This document shows, in pieces, positions 8,293 through 14,944 of a stretch of 27,822 nucleotides of DNA. The notes beneath the pieces were generated by a model, which was not told where the DNA came from, searched no databases, and worked only from the letters and a program-made list of their open reading frames with translations. The number at the start of each line of letters is the position of its first letter. Positions within the stretch are counted from its first letter, which is position 1. This DNA is from Bacillota bacterium (GTDB lineage: Bacteria > Bacillota > Clostridia > Christensenellales > Aristaeellaceae), in the NCBI GenBank assembly GCA_023398575.1, contig JAEWSC010000017.1, positions 1 through 27,822 of the forward strand. Direction: 5' to 3'. Position numbers and translations under genes: made by a program.

Positions 8293-8315
8293 AAAAAGTG
8301 GCGCAGCCACTTTTT
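8293..8315 (-). terminator. Bidirectional-looking terminator of the YbjQ-family gene
   Basis: AAAAAGTGGC (8293-8302) and GCCACTTTTT (8306-8315) form a perfect stem around GCA. On the minus strand the run of T residues follows the GC stem, 8 bp after the YbjQ-family stop codon. Confidence 0.85.
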
Positions 8316-8323
8316 CGATTGGC

Positions 8324-8644
8324 TTACTGGCACACAACCGCCGTGCCGGAGGCCGTAACCATCAGCATGCCGTTGTTGGCGCCCAGCACCTCATAATCGA
8401 TGTCCACGCCGACGACGGCGTTGGCGCCCATTTCATTGGCGCGCTGCTCCATTTCCCGCAGGGCGTTTTGCCTGGCGTTAATCAGTTCTTCTTCATAGCT
8501 GGTGGAGCGGCCGCCAAAGATGTTGGACAGCCCGGCCGCAAAATCCTTGACAAAGTTTACGCCCGAAATGACCTCTCCAAACACGATGCCCTTGTACTCT
8601 ACAATGTGCTTGCCCTCAACCGTTGGGGTGGTGGTAACGATCAT
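8324..8644 (-). CDS. YbjQ/UPF0145 family protein
   Basis: This 106-residue protein spans one YbjQ (UPF0145, formerly DUF74) domain end to end. The hallmarks are TTTPTVEGKHIVEYKGIVFG at the N-terminus, FGGRSTSYEEEL, the helix ALREMEQRANEMGANAVVGV, and the closing strands DIDYEVLG and MLMVTASGTAV. This matches the length and motif order of E. coli YbjQ (107 residues). Such proteins are predicted to form a pentameric heavy-metal-binding-like fold; their function is unproven. The ATG at 8644 is preferred over 8650, because AAGGAGG ends one base before the upstream ATG and seven bases before this one. The gene has its own terminator at 8293-8315. Confidence 0.92.
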   Translation of the reverse strand: MIVTTTPTVEGKHIVEYKGIVFGEVISGVNFVKDFAAGLSNIFGGRSTSYEEELINARQNALREMEQRANEMGANAVVGVDIDYEVLGANNGMLMVTASGTAVVCQ

Positions 8645-8734
8645 ATTCATTCCTCCTTGCGCCTTGCATCGTCTATTTAAGACGAGGAATATTATTCCAC
8701 AAAAGAACCAGGAGTTCCTATGTCCAGCTTCCCT

Positions 8735-9439
8735 TTAATAATATATCTTCCGGTCCCCTTCGATGCTGTTTCGAACAGCATCCGTCAGGCACTTCACTGC
8801 GCCGTCAAAATCCCGATTTTCCAGCCTTTTGCACAGGGCGTCGGTGTTTTCATACAGCGCCTGTGCCCCATAGAGCATGCAAAACCTTAGCCACAGCGTG
8901 CGGGTTAAAGATTTAAAGGAGCTGAAGATCAGCGGCAGCAGCGTGTTGCCCGAATAGAGGGCCAATTGGTGCTGAAAGGAAAAGGCGTGAACAACCGCTT
9001 CCTCGTCATTTTTCGCCTGGCGGATCCCATCGGCGGCGGCGCGCAGGGCCTTTAGCTCTCCATCGGTGATTCGGGTGGCGCAAAGCTGCACGGCCAGCGT
9101 ATCCAGGGCAATGCGCAATTCCAGTATGGAGCGCACCTCTTCCCCCCGCAGCACCCCGCCGTTATAGCCTACAATGGAAAGAAAGGTTTCAATGGTTCCA
9201 TCTCTTCTATAGTCGGCCACATAGGTGCCCAGCCGGGGCTTGACCACTAAAAAGCCCTTTTTGGCAAGCTCCACCATCCCGGCGTTGACCACCGCCCGGC
9301 TGACCTGCATGGCGGCGGCCAGCTCCCGCTCCGGCGGAAGTTGCGTGCCCACCGGCAGCCGGCCCGATAGGATCATGGATTCCATTTCCCGGACAAACAA
9401 TTCCTTGAGGGTTGGGGCGCTGAGCTTTTGAAACTGCAT
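8735..9439 (-). CDS. GntR-family transcriptional regulator (FadR/FCD type)
   Basis: This 234-residue regulator has an N-terminal winged helix-turn-helix at about 8-75 (MILSGRLPVGTQLPPERELA, then VSRAVVNAGMVELAKKGFL and PRLGTYVADY). An all-helical FCD ligand-binding domain follows at about 90-225 (SILELRIALDTLAVQL, FSFQHQLALYSGN). FCD domains usually bind metal with one Asp and three His; here the later His positions appear replaced (YENTDALCKRL, LTDAVRNS), so metal binding is doubtful. The ATG at 9439 is preferred because GGGAGG lies seven bases upstream; the longer frame to 9589 would run across the divergent promoter. The gene is divergent from the membrane/hypB/flavoprotein/hypA operon, and the palindromes at 9577-9612 are plausible operators. 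It probably controls that operon and itself; the effector is unknown. Confidence 0.9.
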   Translation of the reverse strand: MQFQKLSAPTLKELFVREMESMILSGRLPVGTQLPPERELAAAMQVSRAVVNAGMVELAKKGFLVVKPRLGTYVADYRRDGTIETFLSIVGYNGGVLRGEEVRSILELRIALDTLAVQLCATRITDGELKALRAAADGIRQAKNDEEAVVHAFSFQHQLALYSGNTLLPLIFSSFKSLTRTLWLRFCMLYGAQALYENTDALCKRLENRDFDGAVKCLTDAVRNSIEGDRKIYY

Positions 9440-9572
9440 GGCGGTGCCTCCCGTTATCACTTGTCTCTGGTTCAACCAGATACCACGTAAATACAGGATA
9501 CAGTATAGACAGTAATAACGCAAGAGAGCGTATAAAAAAAGGCTTGAAATCACTTGATTTTTGTGCAGTGTA

Positions 9573-9612
9573 TTGACATTCAAGTCCATTGAATGTTAAA
9601 ATCATAACATTC
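9573..9612 (+). promoter_or_regulatory. Promoter and palindromic operators of the hypB/hypA operon
   Basis: A perfect -35 TTGACA (9573-9578) is followed, after 18 bp, by TAAAAT (9597-9602); TTAAAA at 17 bp is an alternative. Two overlapping perfect inverted repeats cover it. The first is CATTCAA-N5-TTGAATG (9577-9595), in the spacer. The second is GAATGTTA-N6-TAACATTC (9591-9612), over the -10 and start site. Binding here would block RNA polymerase. The divergent GntR regulator is the obvious candidate (inference). A leader of about 100 nt follows to the first ATG at 9709. Confidence 0.75.
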
Positions 9613-9708
9613 ATTATATGTGCTGGTATGTCCAGAAATAAATCATCGTTCACTATCCCGTTTTCCCATGCATCCAACAAAACCGAACACAAGCACAGGA
9701 GGCTAAAC

Positions 9709-10710
9709 ATGTTCACATTCAACTATGCGGAAGGTGCTACCCTCGTTTCTTCGCTGCTGATTTGGCTGCTGGTTTTCTCAGCACTGTTTGCCTTGAATGA
9801 GGTATCCCGCCGCTTTAAGTGGGTGGGCTTTTTCTGCTTTGTCGTCCTGCCTGCCATCCTCTCTGTGCTTTGGTTTACGGTGCTGAAAGCAAGCACGTAT
9901 ACCGACTGGTTTCATTTGGCCAAGGTGTATTCCTCCACCGCCGGCTGCATCGGCTTCTGGTGCATACGCCACCTTACCTTCAAGCGCAAAAACGGCACCA
10001 CGTTTAGGCTGGCGGAAAACAAAATCGCGCTGTGCTTTCCCCCATTGATTCTGGCCGTTAACATACTGGAAGCCTGCGCCCGGGATATCGAAGTGGGCTT
10101 AAGCTATGCCGTCATGGCCCAGGACGCCACCGCCGATGTATCCGTACTGCTCATGGGCGGCCCCTGGAACTATATGAACGCTATCGCGGGCCTTCTCAAC
10201 ATCATCACCATCACAGGCTGGTTTGGCATCCGCCTGAAAAAGGTGACGAAAAAGGATGGCAGCCGGGATATGCTCTGGCCCGACATGCTGTGGTTCTGGA
10301 TCATTGCCTACGATCTTTGGAATTTTGCCTACACCTACAACTGCCTGCCCCACCACGCCTGGTACTGCGGCTTTGCGCTGTTGCTGGCGCCGACCCTGTG
10401 CTCCTTTACGGTGGGCAAGGGCGCGTGGCTGCAGCACCGGGCGCAAACCCTGGCCCTGTGGTGCATGTTCGCCCAAACCTTTCCCATGTTCCAGGATGCG
10501 GGGGCCTTCCGCGTCAACTCCACCTACAACCCCACCATTTACTTTGTTGTCAGCTTCCTGGCGCTGCTTGCCAATGTGGGTGTATTGGTGTATATGATCT
10601 ACAAGGCCCGCAAAACTGGCCGCCACCCCTACAAAGCCGAATTGTACACCGACCTTGCTGCGTACCATGCAGTAAAGGAACTGAGCGAGGGACATACCGT
10701 ATCCGCATAA
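9709..10710 (+). CDS. DUF5692-like multi-pass membrane protein
   Basis: This 333-residue integral membrane protein has about eight hydrophobic segments (for example 11-29, 38-58, 105-122, 155-172, 192-206, 219-233 and 275-298). It ends in a soluble tail rich in charged residues. Conserved-looking polar elements are EACARDIE (121-128), GGPWNYMNAIAG (150-161) and DLWNFAYTYNCLPHHAWYCG (202-221). The last places Cys212, His215, His216 and Cys220 together, a possible metal site. It resembles the DUF5692 family of Clostridia; the function is unknown. The ATG at 9709 has AGGAGG six bases upstream, so the longer frame from 9589 is rejected. hypB follows after 16 bp, giving one operon. A role in nickel uptake or in the membrane side of the redox system is conceivable, but only from context. 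Confidence 0.8.
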   Translation: MFTFNYAEGATLVSSLLIWLLVFSALFALNEVSRRFKWVGFFCFVVLPAILSVLWFTVLKASTYTDWFHLAKVYSSTAGCIGFWCIRHLTFKRKNGTTFRLAENKIALCFPPLILAVNILEACARDIEVGLSYAVMAQDATADVSVLLMGGPWNYMNAIAGLLNIITITGWFGIRLKKVTKKDGSRDMLWPDMLWFWIIAYDLWNFAYTYNCLPHHAWYCGFALLLAPTLCSFTVGKGAWLQHRAQTLALWCMFAQTFPMFQDAGAFRVNSTYNPTIYFVVSFLALLANVGVLVYMIYKARKTGRHPYKAELYTDLAAYHAVKELSEGHTVSA

Positions 10711-10726
10711 AAAGGGAGAAGATGCA

Positions 10727-11401
10727 ATGAGCGAATTTCGCATACTGGATATCAAGCAAAGCGTGTTTGAAAACAACGACCGGGAGGCTGACCGCCTGCG
10801 GGCCGAGTTGAAGGAAAAGGGCGTTTTTCTGTTAAACCTCATGTCCTCCCCCGGTGCGGGCAAAACCACCACCTTAAAAGGTACCATCGCCCGGCTGAAG
10901 GATACGCTGTCCATCGGCGTGATGGAGGCGGACATCGATTCGGATGTAGATGCCAAAGCCATCGCCGAAACCGGCGTGAAGGTGATCCAACTGCATACCG
11001 GCGGCATGTGCCACCTGGATGCGGGGATGACCCGCACGGGACTAAACGGTTTGGGCACTGAAGGCCTGGACCTGGCCATACTGGAAAACGTGGGCAACCT
11101 GGTATGCCCCGCCGAATTTGACACCGGGGCCATTAAAAACGCCATGATTCTATCCGTGCCCGAGGGGGATGACAAGCCGCTCAAATATCCCCTCATGTTC
11201 ACCATTTGCGATGTGGTGCTGATCAACAAAATCGACGTGCTGCCCTATTTTGACTTTGATTTAGAGAAGGTCAGGGAGCGTGTGGCGCGCCTCAATCCCA
11301 ACGCCCAGGTCATACCCATTTGCGCCCGCACCGGCGAAGGGCTGGATGCGTGGGCCGATTGGCTGAAAAATGCAGTGACAGCGTGGCGCAACCAGGAGTA
11401 A
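10727..11401 (+). CDS. hypB: HypB, nickel-incorporation GTPase
   Basis: HypB is a SIMIBI-class GTPase that works with HypA to deliver nickel, usually to [NiFe]-hydrogenase. At 224 residues it has the full G domain: P-loop SSPGAGKT (40-47), the switch/Asp region EADIDSDVDA (67-76), the metal-site GGMCHLDAG with Cys95 and His96, Cys127 in NLVCPAEFD, and NKID (167-170). The His-rich or CxxCGC nickel-storage N-terminus found in some homologues is absent. GGGAGA lies upstream at proper spacing from the ATG at 10727. It is the second gene of the operon. No hypC, hypD, hypE, hypF or hydrogenase subunit lies in the window, so the nickel enzyme served is unknown. Confidence 0.95.
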   Translation: MSEFRILDIKQSVFENNDREADRLRAELKEKGVFLLNLMSSPGAGKTTTLKGTIARLKDTLSIGVMEADIDSDVDAKAIAETGVKVIQLHTGGMCHLDAGMTRTGLNGLGTEGLDLAILENVGNLVCPAEFDTGAIKNAMILSVPEGDDKPLKYPLMFTICDVVLINKIDVLPYFDFDLEKVRERVARLNPNAQVIPICARTGEGLDAWADWLKNAVTAWRNQE

Positions 11402-11437
11402 TACAGGCAGATAAGCCAACTGAGAGGGGATTACACC

Positions 11438-14176
11438 ATGGTACAAACCCATCCGCAGCAAGGCGGCATACAGGCAAACACTAAGCGCACCGGCAACCCC
11501 AAGGTGCTGGCCCTGGCCAACCATATCGGCCGCAAAAAGCCCGGCAGCAAGGGCGCCTATGATTACGATGCACCGGAGTATTTGATCTTGGAGCCTGTGG
11601 TAACGGATGAAATGGCAGAGGTTTGCATGACCATGGCCATTCGCGAAAAGGTGACGGCAGATGTGGTGAGCCAGCGGATAGACAAGCCCGCCGCCGAGTG
11701 CCACCGCATTCTATTGGAACTGGCCGACGCCGGGGTGTGCTTTGTCAACACCATCGATGGCAAGGATACCTTCTGGTATGACACCTGGGTGCCCGGCATC
11801 ATGGAGATGATGACCAACCACCCTACCAACCCCCACAAGTATCCGCAAATCGCCGAAGCCTTTGAGGCCTATGGCCGCGTTCGCGGCTCCAAAACCGCGG
11901 GTATGACGCCAGTGGGCATTGGGCTGATGCGGGTGATTCCCATTCAGCAGGCCATCGATGGCGAAAGCCGCCGGGCCTCGTATGAGGAGCTTTCCAAGCA
12001 CATCGAGGAGCACGACATCTTCTCCGTATCCAACTGCTCCTGCCGCACCGCCAGGGAAATCATGGGCGAGGGCTGCGGGCACTTGAAAGAGGATATGTGC
12101 ATACAAATGGGCCACGCCGCCGAGTATTATATTCGCACCGGCCGGGGCCGCAAGGTGAATAAGGACGAGGTGTACGCTATCTTGCGAAAGGCCGAGGAAA
12201 ACGGCCTGATGCACGAGATACCCAACCTGGATGGCAACGGAAAGACCCACGCAATCTGCAACTGCTGCGGCTGCGGCTGTTTTTCCATGCGCACGGCGGA
12301 AATGTATATCAACGCCGATATGGTGCGCTCCAACTATGTTTCCCAAATCGACCGGGACAAGTGCGTGGCCTGCGGCCAGTGTGTGGAAAACTGTCCCGTG
12401 AATGCGCTGCAGTTGGGGCAAAAGGTCTGCTCCAAGCAGCCTGTCATCGAAAAAATCGTGCGCCGGGATACGCCCAGGGACACGGCCTGGACCGAGGAAC
12501 GCTGGAACCCGGATTATCGCACCAACCGCAAAAATGTGGTGGATACCGGCACCGCGCCCTGCAAAACCGAGTGCCCCGCCCATATTGGCATACAGGGCTA
12601 CATCAAGCTGGCTGCCCAGGGCCGCTATCGTGATGCGCTGGAGCTGATCAAAAAAGAAAATCCCTTCCCCGCAGTGTGCGGCCGCATTTGCAACCGCCGC
12701 TGCGAAAGCGCCTGCACCAGGGCTGAGGTGGATGAGCCCATTGCCATTGACGAAATCAAAAAGTTCATCGCCCAGCAGGATTTGCACAGCGAACGGCGTT
12801 TTGTGCCGGGCAAACGCTATGATTATCAAAAAAAGATTGCCGTCATTGGCACCGGTCCTGCCGGTCTTAGCTGTGCCTATTACCTGGCCATCGATGGGTA
12901 CAACGTAACCGTATTCGAAAAAGAACAGGAGCCCGGCGGCATGCTGATGCTGGGCATACCCGCCTTCCGCCTTAAAAAAGACGTGGTCAAGGCCGAGATT
13001 GACATTGTGAAGGAGCTGGGTGTGACCATCAAAACCGGGGTGGAAGTAGGCCGGGATGTGACCATTGCCCAGCTTCGCGACCAGGGCTTTGAGGCGTTTT
13101 ATATCGCCATCGGTGCCCAGGCAGGCCGTAAATTGAACATACCGGACGAGGATGCAAAGGGCGTTTATTCCGGCATCGACTTTGTGCGCCGGGTGAACCT
13201 TGGGGAGGATGTGTCTCTACCCGGCCGCACGCTGGTCATCGGCGGCGGCAATGTGGCGGTGGATGTAGCCAGGACAGCCGCCCGGCTGACCAAGGCCGGG
13301 GTCGCCATGTACTGCCTGGAAAGCGCCGCTGAAATGCCGGCGCTGCCAGAGGAGATTGACGAAGCCCGGCAGGAGGGCATCAGCATTGAAAACGGCTGGG
13401 GCCCCAAGCGCGTAATCGTGGAAAACGGCGTTGTGAAAGGCATGGAGTTTAAGCGCTGTGTATCCGTATTTGATGAAAACAAACGCTTCGCACCTAAATT
13501 CAATGAAAACGAAACCAGGATTGTGGAAGCCGAGCATATCCTTTTATCCATCGGCCAGTCCATCGCCTGGGGCAATCTCTTAGATGGCACAAAGGTCATC
13601 CGCAACGCCAAAGGCACGGTGCAGGCCGACGGCTTTACCTATCAAACCGCCGAGCCGGATATCTTTGCCGGCGGCGACGCCTATACCGGCCCCAAGTTTG
13701 CCATCGACGCCATTGCCGCCGGCAAGCAAGCCGCCATCTCCATCCACCGCTATGTGCAGCCCGGCCAGAGCTTAGTTCTGGGCCGCGACCGGCGGGAATA
13801 CAAATCGCTGGATAAGGACGCGCTGCTGCTGGATAGCTACGACCGTATGCCCCGCCAGCAGGCCGCCCACGCCAAGGCGGCAGACTCCTTCTTGGGCGAG
13901 CGGCTGCCCTTTACCGAAGATCAGGTGAAAAAGGAAACCGAGCGGTGCTTAGGCTGCGGCGCGGTGGTGGTGGATGAGTTCCTTTGCGTGGGCTGCGGCC
14001 AGTGCACCACCAAGTGCAAGTTTGACGCCATTACCCTCTCCCGCAAGTACAACGGCGAAGGTGTATCGCTGTTTGATATGAAAAAGGTCATCGTGCCCCA
14101 CGTGCTCAAGCGCACGGTGAAGATGGCCGTAAAAAAGGTGCGCAAATCATTATCCGGCGAGGCCCATCATGCATGA
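11438..14176 (+). CDS. Large iron-sulfur flavoprotein oxidoreductase (GltD/NfnB-like core)
   Basis: This is a 912-residue cytoplasmic redox protein. Residues 1-150 include a segment that may be a winged helix (50-115). A Cys-rich region follows: NCSCR (199-203), CGHLKEDMC (213-221) and CNCCGCGCF (274-282). Next is a ferredoxin motif CVACGQCVENCP (309-320). A GltD-type N-terminal Fe-S module follows (CKTEC 375-379; CGRICNRRCESAC 414-426). The FAD site is GTGPAGLSCAYYLA (471-484) and the NAD(P) site IGGGNVAVDVAR (601-612); GGDAYTGPKFAIDAIAAGKQAA closes the flavin domain. The C-terminus holds CLGCG (837-841) and a second ferredoxin motif CVGCGQCTTKC (850-860). The core resembles the glutamate synthase small subunit and NfnB. 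It probably passes electrons between NAD(P)H, FAD and several clusters; the partner is unknown. It lies between hypB and hypA and overlaps hypA by 8 bp, so coupling with nickel maturation is inferred. Confidence 0.9.
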   Translation: MVQTHPQQGGIQANTKRTGNPKVLALANHIGRKKPGSKGAYDYDAPEYLILEPVVTDEMAEVCMTMAIREKVTADVVSQRIDKPAAECHRILLELADAGVCFVNTIDGKDTFWYDTWVPGIMEMMTNHPTNPHKYPQIAEAFEAYGRVRGSKTAGMTPVGIGLMRVIPIQQAIDGESRRASYEELSKHIEEHDIFSVSNCSCRTAREIMGEGCGHLKEDMCIQMGHAAEYYIRTGRGRKVNKDEVYAILRKAEENGLMHEIPNLDGNGKTHAICNCCGCGCFSMRTAEMYINADMVRSNYVSQIDRDKCVACGQCVENCPVNALQLGQKVCSKQPVIEKIVRRDTPRDTAWTEERWNPDYRTNRKNVVDTGTAPCKTECPAHIGIQGYIKLAAQGRYRDALELIKKENPFPAVCGRICNRRCESACTRAEVDEPIAIDEIKKFIAQQDLHSERRFVPGKRYDYQKKIAVIGTGPAGLSCAYYLAIDGYNVTVFEKEQEPGGMLMLGIPAFRLKKDVVKAEIDIVKELGVTIKTGVEVGRDVTIAQLRDQGFEAFYIAIGAQAGRKLNIPDEDAKGVYSGIDFVRRVNLGEDVSLPGRTLVIGGGNVAVDVARTAARLTKAGVAMYCLESAAEMPALPEEIDEARQEGISIENGWGPKRVIVENGVVKGMEFKRCVSVFDENKRFAPKFNENETRIVEAEHILLSIGQSIAWGNLLDGTKVIRNAKGTVQADGFTYQTAEPDIFAGGDAYTGPKFAIDAIAAGKQAAISIHRYVQPGQSLVLGRDRREYKSLDKDALLLDSYDRMPRQQAAHAKAADSFLGERLPFTEDQVKKETERCLGCGAVVVDEFLCVGCGQCTTKCKFDAITLSRKYNGEGVSLFDMKKVIVPHVLKRTVKMAVKKVRKSLSGEAHHA

Positions 14177-14510
14177 ACTGGGCATTGTAGCCGAGATCGT
14201 GCGGGTGGTGGAGGGCATTGCCAAGGAGCAGAACGTAACCCAAGTGGAAACCCTGGTTTTGCAAATTGGCGAGCTCTCTTCCGTGGTGCCCTACTTTGTG
14301 GAGCAGTGCTACCCCGCCGCCGCTTATGGCACCATGCTGGAAAACACGCGCCTGGTCATTGAAGTGCTGCCCGGCAACGGCCGCTGCCGCGCCTGCGGCC
14401 GGGTGTACAACATCATTCAAAACCATAGAAAATGCCCGGACTGCGGGGACCAAAGCCCCGAAGTCCTGGGCGGGCGCGAGTTTATGATTAAGGAGATTGT
14501 GGCGGGGTAG
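14169..14510 (+). CDS. hypA: HypA, nickel-insertion accessory protein
   Basis: HypA is a small nickel metallochaperone that partners HypB. At 113 residues it has the normal length. The N-terminal MHE motif gives the His2 nickel ligand, and the structural zinc site is Cys73-x2-Cys76 and Cys89-x2-Cys92 (CRAC, CPDC). The ATG overlaps the last 8 bases of the flavoprotein gene, indicating translational coupling. It is the last gene of the operon and is followed by a strong terminator. Having hypA separated from hypB by a 2.7-kb flavoprotein gene, with no other hyp genes, is unusual. Confidence 0.95.
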   Translation: MHELGIVAEIVRVVEGIAKEQNVTQVETLVLQIGELSSVVPYFVEQCYPAAAYGTMLENTRLVIEVLPGNGRCRACGRVYNIIQNHRKCPDCGDQSPEVLGGREFMIKEIVAG

Positions 14511-14524
14511 ATAGAGATGGTAGG

Positions 14525-14559
14525 AAAAGACGCAATGGTAAGCGGCCATTGCGTCTTTT
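14525..14559 (+). terminator. Rho-independent terminator of the hypB/hypA operon
   Basis: AAAAGACGCAATGG (14525-14538) pairs perfectly with CCATTGCGTCTTTT (14546-14559) around a 7-nt loop. The core stem is GACGCAATGG and the U-tract is TTTT. It begins 15 bp after the hypA stop. Confidence 0.92.
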
Positions 14560-14944
14560 GATTAATCATGCTTTTGACTGTTGCCACCCTCTCTCACCGT
14601 ACCGTCAAAAAGCACTATCATGTAGGACAGTTTCTGCTTTATACCAATATAAGCTATGATATTCTATAACTAAATGCAGAAAAAGAAAATGTTTCAAATA
14701 GACCCCCCAAAATGTGGGTATTGTGCTATAATGGCTGCATGTCCATATTATGATAAAATATACTATATTTCGACCTCTTGGCAAAGTGTCTCATGACCTG
14801 TCAAATCGCCTTGGAAACTGTTTGATTAATGTTTCTGGAAAACCGAAATCCCTGACGTTTGCGGCTGTCGAATTTGCTCAAAAGGTGTTTGGTAAGCATT
14901 TATTAATATCGTCAATGATAGACGATACGTAAGGAGACAGGAAC
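14560..14944 (+). other. Leader and promoter region of the InlB-repeat surface protein
   Basis: This AT-rich stretch of 385 bp has no credible gene; a 60-codon frame at 14750-14932 lacks a ribosome binding site. An extended -10 box (TGCTATAAT, 14724-14732) without a clear -35 could start a leader of about 205 nt. AAGGAG lies at 14931-14936, ahead of the ATG at 14945. An imperfect inverted repeat (TTTCTGC near 14631, TGCAGAAA near 14686) precedes the promoter. I recognise no known riboswitch in it. Confidence 0.45.

Noticed and set aside
9440..9589. Longer N-terminus for the GntR regulator
   Set aside because: The extension crosses the divergent promoter. The ATG at 9439 has a proper GGGAGG and the family homology starts there.
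11711..12829. Long antisense frame within the flavoprotein gene
   Set aside because: It is a shadow of a high-GC coding sequence. The sense protein has complete FAD, NAD(P) and Fe-S motifs.
14750..14932. 60-codon frame before the InlB-repeat protein
   Set aside because: It has no ribosome binding site and lies in the probable leader downstream of the extended -10. There is no similarity I can recognise.
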